38,423 nucleotides of DNA from Deltaproteobacteria bacterium (GCA_024275015.1 JAJRZW010000053.1:1-38423); one strand, 5' to 3'; numbered from the stretch's first letter, positions 16,781 through 25,793 are shown. Translations and numbers: made by a program. Notes: generated by a model from the sequence alone, not told the origin.

Positions 16781-17731
16781 CTACTGAACCACGAGATCGC
16801 CGAAAACCCGGGGAAATATGTCCTTGAAATCAGCCAGCAGGGGAATCATCACCTCGCGCATTGATGGCTCTGCCGCCCGGGAACAACGAAGACGCAAGAT
16901 ATGGATCCATTCAAGAAGATTAGCGTAGACAATCAGCTCGGTCTTGCATGAATTAGGGAGCACGGTCCGGGCCGCCTGCGGGGTTGAGCTTTTAAGGAGC
17001 TCCAGATAAATGGCCTCGGTCCTGGTCATCGCCTCTTCCCACAGGGCGTATTCTTCACTTCCCTCTTGATAAAACATGGGACGGATAAAGGTAACTTCAC
17101 TGCCAAATTTATCCTCGCTGTAACGGCAATAACGCTGGCTTTCCTGAAGAAAGGAACAGGGCCGATGGCGAACGATCTCATGGGTGACGGCACGATTGAC
17201 GAAAAACTTAACCGCGATATGGCGATGTTTGGCAACCAGCCCGGCATCAAGCGCCTCGACCGCGGCCAGAGACAATTTCTCCACCGCCACCCCGGTCTGG
17301 GAGTGCCAGCCGCTTTGGGGGGTGATATCCTCAAAAAGAATGGGCTCACGGGCGGCAAGAAAGGCAACCATCGACTTAACCATTTTATTACTGGAACTAT
17401 CGACAAAGAGTTCGCGCCAGGCCCGGACGCTGCCGCTGATGAGGATCTTCTTCTTCCCGATCCGGTCAATCTGGAAAAACTTCGGCAGACAGGCGAAAAA
17501 ATCGTTCAGGGTGGATTCAAGATCAACCTCGACTTCAAGTGTGGCGACCCCCATCTCAGCCACGGAGTTGTGACCGTTAAGGATAACCTTGCGGACAAAG
17601 GCCTCGGCCGATCCTGTCGCGATCCTGTCTTCACTCTTGTAGCAGATACGGCCGCAGGACTCGATCCGCTCAACCAGCGAGACATTATCAAGATCGGAAA
17701 GGATAATATAGGACGGATCAATTACCCGCAT
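16781..17731 (-). CDS. thyX: Flavin-dependent thymidylate synthase ThyX
   Basis: Makes dTMP from dUMP using FAD, NAD(P)H and methylene-THF. 316 residues carry the diagnostic ThyX signature RHRPCSFLQESQRY (family RHRxxSxxxxSxRY), preceded by FFVNRAVTHEIV. The C-terminal LLEWIHILRLRCSRAAEPSMREV fits the dUMP-binding region. The start at 17731 (MRVIDPSYI) was chosen over the longer open frame because it has AGAGGGG 8 nt upstream, and the extension upstream is translation of a repeat. The protein is longer than the roughly 220-250 residues of compact ThyX enzymes, as in other members with an enlarged N-terminal half. Confidence 0.95.
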   Translation of the reverse strand: MRVIDPSYIILSDLDNVSLVERIESCGRICYKSEDRIATGSAEAFVRKVILNGHNSVAEMGVATLEVEVDLESTLNDFFACLPKFFQIDRIGKKKILISGSVRAWRELFVDSSSNKMVKSMVAFLAAREPILFEDITPQSGWHSQTGVAVEKLSLAAVEALDAGLVAKHRHIAVKFFVNRAVTHEIVRHRPCSFLQESQRYCRYSEDKFGSEVTFIRPMFYQEGSEEYALWEEAMTRTEAIYLELLKSSTPQAARTVLPNSCKTELIVYANLLEWIHILRLRCSRAAEPSMREVMIPLLADFKDIFPRVFGDLVVQ

Positions 17732-17835
17732 GAACGAAACCCCTCTGTTGAGAACCCTGCAAATTGCCTTCTTGACCCACGACGACGCATCCATGCGCCG
17801 AACACAGTCCGTTTTTAAATGGACGATAAATGATA

Positions 17836-17881
17836 AAGTCGTAACAAGTCCCCGCTCCGGCTGAAAACGACAATTTTCGGG
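17836..17881 (+). repeat. Dispersed repeat family B, partial copy B1
   Basis: GTCGTAACAAGTCCCCGCTCCGG followed by CTGAAAACGACAATTTTCGG matches the left half of the element at 30472-30548. The right inverted end is missing. Confidence 0.65.
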
Positions 17882-17950
17882 CACCGGGCGATGGGACGCT
17901 GAAATCCCGGGCTCTGGCTATACCCTCAAACATTCGGGATTTCTTATCCC

Positions 17951-18056
17951 GTCCTTCCGGCGAAGGCCGGAATCGATAATGTGTTTCATCACAGGATTTC
18001 GAATCAGGTCCGGAATGACAAAAACAATGATTCACGACTTTTGGCAACGCCATCAT
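17951..18056 (-). repeat. Dispersed repeat family C (REP-like), copy C2
   Basis: Contains TTCCGGCGAAGGCCGGAATC, a central ATAATGTGTTTCATCACAGG, TCCGGAATGACAAAAAC and the outer flank CACGACTTTTGGCAACGCCATC. The gap 17732-18060 between nifS and thyX consists essentially of B1 plus C2. Confidence 0.8.
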
Positions 18057-18060
18057 AAAA

Positions 18061-19242
18061 TCACTTGTTCATATTCTGCCAGAACGGCGACAATTCCCTG
18101 AGATTGCTGATGATTCCTGGTAGATGTTCAAGAATAAAGTCCACCTCTTTTTCGGTATTGTAAATACTCAGGGAAAAACGAATGGAACCATGGGCGGCGG
18201 TAAACGGCACCCCCATGGCCCGCATGACATGCGAGGGCTCAAGCGAACCCGAGGTGCAGGCGGAACCGGATGAAGCGCAGATGCCGTAACGGTCGAGATG
18301 GAGGAGAATGGCCTCGCCCTCGACGTATTCAAAGCTGATATTACTGGTGTTGGGCAGACGATGGTCGGGATGACCGTTCAAGATGGCATGGGGAATGGCG
18401 GCCAGAAGACCCGCCTCCAGGCGGTCACGCAGGGCCTTGACCCGGGTGTTTTCCTCCGCCATCATCCGCCCCGCCAGTTCACAGGCCTTGCCGAGACCGA
18501 TAACCGAGGCAACATTTTCGGTGCCGCCGCGACGGCCACGTTCCTGGTGGCCTCCGATCAGAAAAGGAACATACGGGGTACCCTTACGGACGTACAACAC
18601 CCCGACGCCCTTGGGGGCGTGGAGCTTGTGACCGGAAAGGGAAAGAAAGTCAACCGGCGCCTTTTCAAGGTCAATGGCGATCTTACCCACCGCCTGAACC
18701 GCGTCGGTGTGAAAGAGAATGCCGTGTTCTTTCGCCATTGCCGCCATTTTTTCAACCGGGAAAACAACCCCGGTCTCGTTATTGGCCCACATGACGCTGA
18801 CGATGGCGGTATCGTCGGCCAGGGCCTTTTCATACTCATCAAGATCAAGCATTCCCTGACGGTCAACACTGAGACGGGTAAGACGATACTTATGGCCGGT
18901 ACGGCTCTGCATCCGCTCACAGAGATTCTTGACCGCCGGATGCTCTACCCGGGTGGTAATGATGTGACGTTTTTCCGGAAAGGCCTCAAGGGCGGAAAGG
19001 ATGGCGGTGGAATCACTCTCGGTGCCGCAACTGGTAAAGACAAGTTCATCGGGTTCGACGTTCAGGAGAGATGCGACCCGTCCCCGGGCCTCGGCGAGTT
19101 TGCGCCCCACCTGACCGCCGAAGGCGTGCATGCTTGAGGGATTACCGTAGAGATCGCAGAAATAAGGGCGCATCTCCTCAAAAACCTCGGGCGCCACCCG
19201 GGTGGTGGCGTTGTTGTCCATATAGATGACCTCTGCCGCCAT
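18061..19242 (-). CDS. nifS: Cysteine desulfurase (NifS/IscS family)
   Basis: PLP enzyme that takes sulfur from cysteine and delivers it as persulfide to the NifU scaffold. 393 residues: N-terminal YMDNNATTRVAPEV, pyridoxal-contacting SGTES-like CGTESDSTAIL and VEHPAV, PLP lysine in SLSGHKLHAPKG (about K207), and the loop with catalytic Cys in SSGSACTSGSLEPSHVM (about 331), a class I desulfurase signature. The ATG overlaps the nifU stop by one base (TAATG), so the two are translationally coupled. The pairing with a three-domain NifU supports the NifS name over IscS, but it may be the housekeeping system in an anaerobe, because no nitrogenase gene is present. Confidence 0.95.
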   Translation of the reverse strand: MAAEVIYMDNNATTRVAPEVFEEMRPYFCDLYGNPSSMHAFGGQVGRKLAEARGRVASLLNVEPDELVFTSCGTESDSTAILSALEAFPEKRHIITTRVEHPAVKNLCERMQSRTGHKYRLTRLSVDRQGMLDLDEYEKALADDTAIVSVMWANNETGVVFPVEKMAAMAKEHGILFHTDAVQAVGKIAIDLEKAPVDFLSLSGHKLHAPKGVGVLYVRKGTPYVPFLIGGHQERGRRGGTENVASVIGLGKACELAGRMMAEENTRVKALRDRLEAGLLAAIPHAILNGHPDHRLPNTSNISFEYVEGEAILLHLDRYGICASSGSACTSGSLEPSHVMRAMGVPFTAAHGSIRFSLSIYNTEKEVDFILEHLPGIISNLRELSPFWQNMNK

Positions 19243-20075
19243 TATTTCCCCTCCTCGACGATCAGGGTGTCAAGCACCTGTTCGCGTAATTTCTTTTCAA
19301 CATATTCCTTGAGGGTGGTCTGGGATTTTTTGCACGATCCGCAGGCGCCCCGGAGTGAAACAATGACGAAATCCCCGTCAACATCAACCAGCTCGATATC
19401 ACCGCCGTCCTTGCGCAGGGCCGGACGGATCTCGCGTTCGAGCGCGTCTTCGATAAGTTTTATCTTCTGGATATTGGTCAGTCGTCTGGTTTTTTCCGGG
19501 GCCTTGATCTGAGTCAGGCTCTTGGCATGGGTGGCGCGGAGGATCTCTTCAAGACGATCCTGACATTTGCCGCAACCGCCGCCGGCCTTGGTAAAATTGG
19601 TGATCTCCTCCACTGAGCGGAGGTTGCTCTCCTTGATCGCCCGGATGATTTCAAGGTCGGTGACCCCGAAACACTCACACACCACCTCACCCTCGGCCAT
19701 GGGGAGGACCACCCCGCGATAATTGGCAATCGCCGCCTCAAGCGCTTCCCGACCCATGACCGAGCAGTGCATCTTCTCTTTGGGCAGACCGCCCAGAAAA
19801 TCAGCGATATCCTCGTTGGTGATCTTTTCCGCCTCAGCGACGGTCTTGCCCTTGATCATCTCGGTCAGGGCCGAGGAGGAGGCAATGGCCGAGGCGCAGC
19901 CAAAGGTCTTGAACCTGGCATCGGTAATAACTTCGTCGTCGATCTTCAGGGTCAGAGTCAGGGCGTCACCGCAGGCAAGCGAGCCGACCTCGCCGGTGCC
20001 GTCGGCGTTTTCAATCGTGCCGACGTTGCGCGGGTTTAAAAAATGCTCCTTAACTTTATCGGTATACTCCCACAT
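19242..20075 (-). CDS. nifU: Fe-S cluster assembly scaffold NifU (three-domain)
   Basis: 277 residues. The N-terminal IscU-like scaffold has its three cluster-ligand cysteines in SLACGDAL, FGCASAIASSS and KMHCSVMG. A central BFD-like [2Fe-2S] domain has CECFGVTD and GGGCGKCQ. The C-terminal Nfu domain has the CxxC in GACGSCKKSQ. Assembles clusters with sulfur from the coupled NifS. The start has GGAG 7 nt upstream. No iscR or fdx gene flanks it. This full NifU architecture is common in anaerobes without nif genes. Confidence 0.96.
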   Translation of the reverse strand: MWEYTDKVKEHFLNPRNVGTIENADGTGEVGSLACGDALTLTLKIDDEVITDARFKTFGCASAIASSSALTEMIKGKTVAEAEKITNEDIADFLGGLPKEKMHCSVMGREALEAAIANYRGVVLPMAEGEVVCECFGVTDLEIIRAIKESNLRSVEEITNFTKAGGGCGKCQDRLEEILRATHAKSLTQIKAPEKTRRLTNIQKIKLIEDALEREIRPALRKDGGDIELVDVDGDFVIVSLRGACGSCKKSQTTLKEYVEKKLREQVLDTLIVEEGK

Positions 20076-20143
20076 CGTTTTACTCCACAGGGATTCAGAA
20101 TGGGTAATGAAAGAATGCCGTGAGGTGCATCCGGCATCGTTTA

Positions 20144-20230
20144 ACAGATTCTTTTTAAAAAGCCGTCCGTGGCTTTTTCAACTCCGGTTGGGCAAAACTT
20201 TGTTTCGGCCAACCTCTCAATTTCACCGAT
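20144..20230 (+). repeat. Dispersed repeat family A, copy A5 (truncated)
   Basis: Has the first hairpin (AAAAAGCCGTCCGTGGCTTTTT) and the block CGGCCAACCTCTCAATTTCACCG, but the right half with the second hairpin is missing. It lies between uvrC and nifU. Confidence 0.75.
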
Positions 20231-20285
20231 AACAAGAAATTTATCCTGCTATAAGTAAGATTTACGCCGCCTTTTTGCAAGATTA

Positions 20286-22115
20286 TTATCGGCAAAGCCC
20301 GGCGATAATTTTTCCGGCAAGCTCCCGGTTGATCCCTCTGACCCCGGCGATTTCGTCAACATCAGCGGCGGCAATCGCGGCAACGTCGGCAAAGACGCCG
20401 AGGAGGGCCTTTTTCTTCACCGGTCCCAGCCCTTTTATCCGGTCGAGACGGGAGGCCATGGAGACCTGATCACGGCGGCGGCGATGACGGGATATCCCGA
20501 ATCGATGGGCCTCGTCCCGAAGACGCATAAAAAAAAGAAGCACTGCCGAGCCGGGCTCAAGTTCAACCGGGGTATCGCGGCCGGAGACAAATATCCGGTC
20601 CGGTCCCCGGCCCCGACCCTTGGCAATGGCGCAAACCGGCAATTCGGCCGTTGCCCCTGTTTCCGCCAACAATGAGGAGACAACCCCCAGTTGGCCGCGG
20701 CCGCCGTCAAGAACAAGGAGGTCCGGCCATTGGCGTTCACCGGAAAGACGGCGTTCCACGACCTCGCGCATCATCCGGTAATCATCCGGCCGGTCGCCGG
20801 AGCGAATATTGTAATGGCGATAATTGCCTTTATCGGCAATCCCGGCGGTAAAACAGACCAGGGAACCGACCGCCTGCCGATCGCCGGTATTGGAGATGTC
20901 AACGCATTCAATCCGTTCAGGAGCAGCGGCAAGACCAAGGACCGCGGCAATACGGCCCGATAGCTTGCGCCAGTCGCCGGCGGCGGCGATACGGTCGGCC
21001 ATTACCCGGGCGGCGTTTCCGGCCGCCATCTCAAGCAGACGGCGGCGGTCGCCCCGAACCGGGACGCTCAATCGCAGCCGCCCTCCCCTTCTCCCGCCGA
21101 GCCATTCCTCAAGGGCGGAAAAATCATCAGGTTTGTCGGAGAGAAGGACCTCCGGCGGTATTTCCCGTTTTTCACCGTAAAAACGGCGGATAACCTGGGA
21201 GATGATCTCGCCGCGGTCACCGGCGGCGTCGGGGAGGTAAAAGTCAATCCGGCCGGTGATCATCCCCCCGCGGACCATGATGAGAGCGGCCACACTACGG
21301 CCCTGGTCACCGGCAAGGGCGAAGATATCAAAAGCGGCCCGGGCCGAGGTTATTACCGCCTGTTTTTCAAGGGTCTTTTCCAAGGCGGCAATACGATCAC
21401 GAAAGACGGCCGCCTTTTCAAACTCAAGGGCCGCGGCCGCGGCCCGCATCTCTTGTTCAAGCCGCCTTTCAACCCGGCGGTTACGTCCCTCGAGCACGTC
21501 AATCAGATCGGCAACCGTCCGCCGGTATTCCCCGGCATCGACAAGGTCGCAGCATGGCCCGGAACAACGGCCGATCTGATAATCAAGGCAGGGACGGTCC
21601 TGGTTGTTAAACACCGGGTCACGGCATTTACGCAGGGGGAACACCCGCCCGAGAAGGCGCATACTCTGCCGCAGAGCCCCGGCGGAGGCAAAGGGGCCGA
21701 AATATCGCGCCCCGTCCGCCCGCCGTTTCCGGCTTACGAGCAGGCGGGGCCACGCCTCATTCACGGTAAGTTTGAGCCAGGGATAATTCTTGTCATCCCG
21801 AAGGATTACATTATAGCGGGGGCGATACTTCTTTATCAGCGAGGCCTCGAGAAGCAGGGCCTCTTTTTCGGTGGCGGTGACGATGGTCTCAAGGGCCGCG
21901 GCGCGGCCGAGCATGACCACGGTCTTTCGTGGCAGGGCCGTGGCCGGGGCCCGATAAGAGACAACCCGATTCCTGAGATTGGCGGCCTTGCCGATATAAA
22001 CCACCTCGGAGACGCGGTCACGAAAGAGGTAAACCCCGGGCCCCGCGGGCAGGGAGGCGACAAATTCCCGGGAGAGGAAACTCACCCCGGAGATCTCATA
22101 CCTCGAAGCTTTCAC
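20286..22115 (-). CDS. uvrC: Excinuclease ABC subunit C
   Basis: Makes the dual incisions in nucleotide excision repair. 609 residues in standard order: GIY-YIG nuclease domain (about 25-105, GPGVYLFRDR...VVYIGKAANLRNRV), Cys-rich region (PCLDYQIGRCSGPC), UVR motif (about 205-240, EFEKAAVFRDRIAALE), RNase H-like nuclease (VDISNTGDRQAVGSLV, VLDGGRGQL) and C-terminal helix-hairpin-helix repeats (IKGLGPVKKKALL, AGVRGINRELA). The GTG start overlaps the stop of the upstream membrane-protein gene in GTGA, so uvrC is probably translationally coupled to it. Confidence 0.97.
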   Translation of the reverse strand: MKASRYEISGVSFLSREFVASLPAGPGVYLFRDRVSEVVYIGKAANLRNRVVSYRAPATALPRKTVVMLGRAAALETIVTATEKEALLLEASLIKKYRPRYNVILRDDKNYPWLKLTVNEAWPRLLVSRKRRADGARYFGPFASAGALRQSMRLLGRVFPLRKCRDPVFNNQDRPCLDYQIGRCSGPCCDLVDAGEYRRTVADLIDVLEGRNRRVERRLEQEMRAAAAALEFEKAAVFRDRIAALEKTLEKQAVITSARAAFDIFALAGDQGRSVAALIMVRGGMITGRIDFYLPDAAGDRGEIISQVIRRFYGEKREIPPEVLLSDKPDDFSALEEWLGGRRGGRLRLSVPVRGDRRRLLEMAAGNAARVMADRIAAAGDWRKLSGRIAAVLGLAAAPERIECVDISNTGDRQAVGSLVCFTAGIADKGNYRHYNIRSGDRPDDYRMMREVVERRLSGERQWPDLLVLDGGRGQLGVVSSLLAETGATAELPVCAIAKGRGRGPDRIFVSGRDTPVELEPGSAVLLFFMRLRDEAHRFGISRHRRRRDQVSMASRLDRIKGLGPVKKKALLGVFADVAAIAAADVDEIAGVRGINRELAGKIIAGLCR

Positions 22116-22972
22116 CTCGTTTCATCCACCCCGAAGATATCACGGTAAACAATGCCGCCTGCGGCAACCATCATCGGCACCGTCCAGATCAGCCCGATAC
22201 CCATGGGAATGGCGCTGATCATGACGATAAAACCAATGATCAGATAAACCAGAAAAACGGTGAACCAATGCTCCGACACCCCCTTTCTCGAGGTCTCCAT
22301 CGCCTCCCATACCCCCATCTTCTTATCAATAATCAGCGGCAGGACACAGAGATAGGCGACCGAGAGATATATCCCGGGAATAACCAGGAGCATGAACCCG
22401 ATCACGGTAAAGACGCCGACCAGAAACGAGGCCAGAAGAACCGGAACCACAAAACCTAAGAAGCCGAAGGCCATTTTACAGGAGACAGGAAGGTCAACCG
22501 CGCGATAGACCCCCATCATCATAATCCCGGCCATGAACGGATAGAACAGCAGGGAAACGCTTATCTGGGCCGCCACCGCGAATCCGACCGCAACGGCCCC
22601 ATGGCCCATAGCCCCGACAGTCATCCCGACCAGCCCGTTAAAAACTCCGATCACCAGCAGGATAAGAAGATACGCCCCCCAGACCGGTCCCTTGAGCCCC
22701 CGGGTACGTCTCCAGGACTCATCGAGAATCCGGCCAATGCTCAAATAACTGCCGGCGGCACCCCGTGGCGGCACCCCGGCAACCGGGGCGGCCACGCCCG
22801 GGGCAGAATCCGCCGCCGCAACCGGTTCAAGTTCCGGAGTTACGGCATCGCTGCCAAGGGCGACCTTTTCGCCGCAGTGGGGGCAGGTAACTGTAAGCCT
22901 GCGCCCGGGGATAATCTTGCGGTCATCAACCCGTCCCACGGTTTTATTGCATTTATCGCAAAAGACGTCCAT
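22112..22972 (-). CDS. Zinc-ribbon polytopic membrane protein, function unknown
   Basis: 286 residues. The N-terminus is a two-CxxC zinc ribbon (C5xxC8 and C30PHC33), followed by an Ala/Pro/Val-rich linker (about 45-75) and a membrane domain of about 5-6 helices (from about 97). The domain ends in a segment (IDKKMGVWEAMETSRKGVSEHW, then three hydrophobic stretches and YRDIFGV) typical of uncharacterised bacterial YciC/DUF975-like membrane proteins. The motif IDKKMGVWEAMETSRK is the part most conserved in such proteins. The ATG has GGGAGA upstream. It sits first in a two-gene unit with uvrC. No function can be named. Confidence 0.75.
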   Translation of the reverse strand: MDVFCDKCNKTVGRVDDRKIIPGRRLTVTCPHCGEKVALGSDAVTPELEPVAAADSAPGVAAPVAGVPPRGAAGSYLSIGRILDESWRRTRGLKGPVWGAYLLILLVIGVFNGLVGMTVGAMGHGAVAVGFAVAAQISVSLLFYPFMAGIMMMGVYRAVDLPVSCKMAFGFLGFVVPVLLASFLVGVFTVIGFMLLVIPGIYLSVAYLCVLPLIIDKKMGVWEAMETSRKGVSEHWFTVFLVYLIIGFIVMISAIPMGIGLIWTVPMMVAAGGIVYRDIFGVDETR

Positions 22973-23102
22973 ATATTCTCCCGTTATCTGGTGCAGCAGT
23001 TACCCAAGAGTCAATATGAACTCAAGGGTCCGCGGCTTGAACAGGGGATATCCCCCCGGCGCATCCATACGCCAGCAAGTGATGATTTCGCCCCCCTCTT
23101 TC

Positions 23103-23210
23103 CGTCATTCCGGCGAAGGCCGGAATCCATAATGTGTTTCATCACAGGATTCCGGATCAAATCCGGAATGACAAAAATGATGATTTGCGACTTTTTTCAC
23201 GACGCCATCA
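23103..23210 (-). repeat. Dispersed repeat family C (REP-like), copy C3
   Basis: An inverted, nearly full copy of C1. It has GTCATTCCGGCGAAGGCCGG, ATCCATAATGTGTTTCATCACAGG, CCGGAATGACAAAAATGATG and the flank GATTTGCGACTTTTTTCACG up to the terminal GACGCCATCA. Confidence 0.87.
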
Positions 23211-23340
23211 CCAACAGGTTGTTCAAAGGATTGACAATCACCGGGATAAGTTTACTTAAATAAAAAAGCCTTTGCAAAAGATGATGGCACCGTAGCGCAT
23301 TTTTGGTAAGCGCTCCATGAACACCGCCCTGAACCCCTTA

Positions 23341-23490
23341 ACAGAGTGTTGGAAAAGCCGTCCATGGATTTTTCAACTTCGGTTGACCAAAACAATTTCC
23401 GGCCAACCTCTCGATTTCACCGGGTTTTTCAACCCGGTGAAATCAACGACGCGGACATCAGCCGCGTACAGTCCTTTTTTTAACGGACTG
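23341..23490 (+). repeat. Dispersed repeat family A, copy A6 (near full length)
   Basis: Starts CAGAGTGTTGGAAAAGCCG and ends TTAACGGACTG. Contains the GGCCAACCTCTCGATTTCACC block, the perfect second hairpin GATTTCACCGGG...CCCGGTGAAATC and CCGCGTACAGTCC. Confidence 0.88.
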
Positions 23491-23519
23491 CTAATATCAT
23501 GGTCCCGCTCACAAAAATA

Positions 23520-23553
23520 CCCCCCTGCCGGACCGAACGATCCGACAGGGGGG
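23520..23553 (-). terminator. Orphan intrinsic-terminator-like hairpin
   Basis: CCCCCCTGCCGG pairs with CCGACAGGGGGG (one mismatch) around a 10-nt loop. The T-tract (plus-strand A5, 23513-23517) is on the minus-strand side, so it would stop leftward transcription. No annotated minus-strand gene leads into it. Confidence 0.5.
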
Positions 23554-23610
23554 CTATGAAGAAGGGTGAATCCACTCTAAAGCGATCAAGCCTGATTTAA
23601 ATGTGGTAAA

Positions 23611-24978
23611 ATGTCGCACACTCCGGCCATGGCCGGCAAAAACATTGTCTTTTCCCGCCGCGGATGGCATTTTTCCCACATGCCTTCAAAACACTTCAAA
23701 GATCAGACCGGGATACAACCCCACAGCGTTATCCTCCCCTGGATCATGCGACTGCGATGGGGATCGGTGGCAACCCAGGCCCTGATGGTCCTGATCATCC
23801 GCTTTACCGTCAACTTCAACCTCCCCCTCCTGCCGCTCATCCTCCTCCTCGTTTTTCAGGGGGCGGGTAATTTTATCCTCATTGCCCTGTCCCGTAACGA
23901 AAAAGCGGCCGGAGTGGTGTTTACCGCGGCAATGTTCATTGACGTGATTCTCTTCACCCTGGTCCTCGCCTATACCGGCGGCCCCATGAACCCCTTTACC
24001 TTCTTCTACCTGGTCCATCTCACCATCGGCGCGATGCTCATGCCGCCGGTAACCGCCGGGTTTCTTTCCCTGTGCGCCATCGGCGGCTACGCCCTGCTCT
24101 TTCTTGTTCCGGACCTCAATACCGTTACTTTTCAGCCGTCCTGTCATATTCCCGCCGCCACTCCGGCAATGATCCTGCACCTCAAGGGAATGTGGCTGGC
24201 GTTTGCGGTTACCGCCATGGCGGTAATCTTTCTTGCCAGCCGGATAAGGGAAAGACTGAACGAACACCGCCGCACCATCGAAATATTGCGGGAAGAACAG
24301 GGGCGAAGCGAAAAACTGGCATCCCTGGCCACCCTGGCCGCGGGCTGCGCCCATGAGCTGTCCACTCCCCTGGCGACCATTGCCGTGGCCGCGGCCGAGC
24401 TTGAAGAGGAACTGGCGGAATTAAACGGCGGCGATGAACTGCGGGACGACGCCGGCCTGATCCGGACCGAGGTAAAAAAATGCAAGGAGATCCTCGCCCA
24501 GATGAGCCATGACGCCGGTGAGACCCCGGGGGAGGCGCTACGGTCGATAAAGGCCGGATTACTGTTTGAGACGGTCATCAAAAAAAGCGCCATCCCCGCC
24601 CCGACAAAGGTCACGGTTGATATCCCTGAGGCAGAAATGGTGCTGCTGATCCCGGAAGGCGCGATAGGACGCACATTGAGGGCCTTGATCAAAAACTGTG
24701 TCGATGCCGACGCCACCGAAATCGATCTTGGTTTGCGGCAGCAGGATGAAATGCTGATCTTCAGCGTCAGCGACAACGGTCGCGGTATGACTCCCGCGAC
24801 CCTCGATCGGGCCATGGAACCTTTTTTCACCACCAAAGAAGCCGGAATGGGAATGGGGCTGGGGCTATATCTGGCCCGGACCCTTAGCGAACATCTTGCC
24901 GGCAGGCTTGAAATCAGCTCCGGAAAAGACCGGGGAACCACGGTAAGGATTATCATCCCGGAGAAAAGAGATGCCTGA
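23611..24978 (+). CDS. regB: RegB/PrrB-type redox-sensing histidine kinase
   Basis: 455 residues. The N-terminal domain has about six membrane helices (about 50-210). The loop carries GGPMNPF (about 123-129), the GGxxNPF ubiquinone-binding motif characteristic of RegB kinases. The H-box AAGCAHELSTPLATIAVAAAE places the phospho-His at about 248, close to the RegB pattern HELGTPLATI. The ATPase domain has the N-box (LIKNCVDADAT), G1 (SDNGRGM), F-box (EPFFTTK) and G2 (GMGMGLGLYLA). RegB senses the quinone-pool redox state. The ATG at 23611 has only a weak GGTAA before it, and internal ATGs at 23629 or 23683 are possible. It overlaps regA by 8 nt. Confidence 0.9.
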   Translation: MSHTPAMAGKNIVFSRRGWHFSHMPSKHFKDQTGIQPHSVILPWIMRLRWGSVATQALMVLIIRFTVNFNLPLLPLILLLVFQGAGNFILIALSRNEKAAGVVFTAAMFIDVILFTLVLAYTGGPMNPFTFFYLVHLTIGAMLMPPVTAGFLSLCAIGGYALLFLVPDLNTVTFQPSCHIPAATPAMILHLKGMWLAFAVTAMAVIFLASRIRERLNEHRRTIEILREEQGRSEKLASLATLAAGCAHELSTPLATIAVAAAELEEELAELNGGDELRDDAGLIRTEVKKCKEILAQMSHDAGETPGEALRSIKAGLLFETVIKKSAIPAPTKVTVDIPEAEMVLLIPEGAIGRTLRALIKNCVDADATEIDLGLRQQDEMLIFSVSDNGRGMTPATLDRAMEPFFTTKEAGMGMGLGLYLARTLSEHLAGRLEISSGKDRGTTVRIIIPEKRDA

Positions 24979-25504
24979 AAACAAAAGAATCCTGGTGGTT
25001 GACGATGATCAGCGCTTCCGCGAACGCCTCTGCCGCGCCCTTGAACGACGGGGATACACAACCGTGGCCGCGGCCGATTTTACCGCCGGTCTGCGCGTCT
25101 TCGCCGACCTGCGTCCGGAAATGGCGGTTCTTGATCTCAGAATGCCCGGCAAAAGCGGCCTGGAATTACTTGTTGCCGGGCTTGAAGTATCCCCGGAGAG
25201 CCGGGTGGTGGTCCTGACCGGCTACGGATCCATTGCCACCGCCATTGAGGCGGTAAAGGCCGGGGCAACCTCCTATCTCACCAAACCCGCCGATGCCGAC
25301 GAGATTCTCAACGCCTTCACCGGCGATGGAGAAAAAAAACCGGCGCAGGACTTCCCCCCTCCGAGCCTCGCCCGCCTTGAATGGGAACACATAAACCGGG
25401 TCATGGCCGACTGCGACAACAACGTCAGCAAAGCGGCCCGACGCCTCGGACTCCACCGCCGTACCCTGCAGCGCAAATTACAGAAGTTTCCGCCACCGCA
25501 ATAA
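24971..25504 (+). CDS. regA: RegA/PrrA/ActR-type response regulator
   Basis: 177 residues. The receiver domain has an acidic pocket DDD (11-13), phospho-acceptor D55 (VLDLRMPGKSG) and Lys in LTKPAD (about 105). A proline-containing linker (PPPSLARLEWEHINRVMADC) and the C-terminal Fis-type helix-turn-helix NVSKAARRLGLHRRTLQRKL match RegA almost residue for residue in type. RegA controls redox-dependent energy, carbon and nitrogen genes in Proteobacteria. The regulon here is unknown, though the next gene downstream (NosL-barrel protein) is a candidate target. Confidence 0.94.
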   Translation: MPENKRILVVDDDQRFRERLCRALERRGYTTVAAADFTAGLRVFADLRPEMAVLDLRMPGKSGLELLVAGLEVSPESRVVVLTGYGSIATAIEAVKAGATSYLTKPADADEILNAFTGDGEKKPAQDFPPPSLARLEWEHINRVMADCDNNVSKAARRLGLHRRTLQRKLQKFPPPQ

Positions 25505-25656
25505 CAGGTCCGGGATAAAAGCCGTCCATGGCTTTTTATCACCCCGGTTAGCTAAAACAAATTTCAGCCAACCTCTCGATTTCACCGGGCTGTTCGACCC
25601 GGTAAAATCGGCGGCGCATTCATGGGCCGCGTACAGTCCGTTTTTCAACGGACTGA
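25505..25656 (+). repeat. Dispersed repeat family A, copy A7 (near full length)
   Basis: Contains AAAAGCCGTCCATGGCTTTT, CAGCCAACCTCTCGATTTCACC, the second hairpin CACCGGGCTGTTCGACCCGGTAAAATC and CCGCGTACAGTCCGTTTTTC with its inverted partner AACGGACTG. It fills most of the gap between regA and the NosL-barrel gene. Confidence 0.87.
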
Positions 25657-25793
25657 CAACCCGTCTGCCTGCGACAATTCGCCATATTGCCATCCCATCC
25701 TGTCAATGTTCTCTTGAATATTCATATTAGGGGTGGTAACCGGATATCATGGTCATCGCCCTGAATTAACTGAAATAAATACAGGGGGAACGT

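Larger units (their letters stand above)
22973..23610. other. Long divergent intergenic region with two repeats and an orphan terminator
   Basis: 638 bp between two divergent genes. It holds family C copy C3 (23103-23210), family A copy A6 (23341-23490) and a stem-loop at 23520-23553. The remainder shows no gene. Open frames here are translations of the repeats. Confidence 0.55.

Noticed and set aside
17718-18056. 112-codon minus-strand frame upstream of thyX
   Set aside because: It is translation of repeats B1 and C2 and has no ribosome-binding site or family resemblance.
23317-23559. 80-codon plus-strand frame
   Set aside because: Consists of family A repeat sequence; the same kind of frame appears in other copies of the repeat.
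25478-25693. 71-codon minus-strand frame after regA
   Set aside because: Antisense translation of family A copy A7 and the end of regA.
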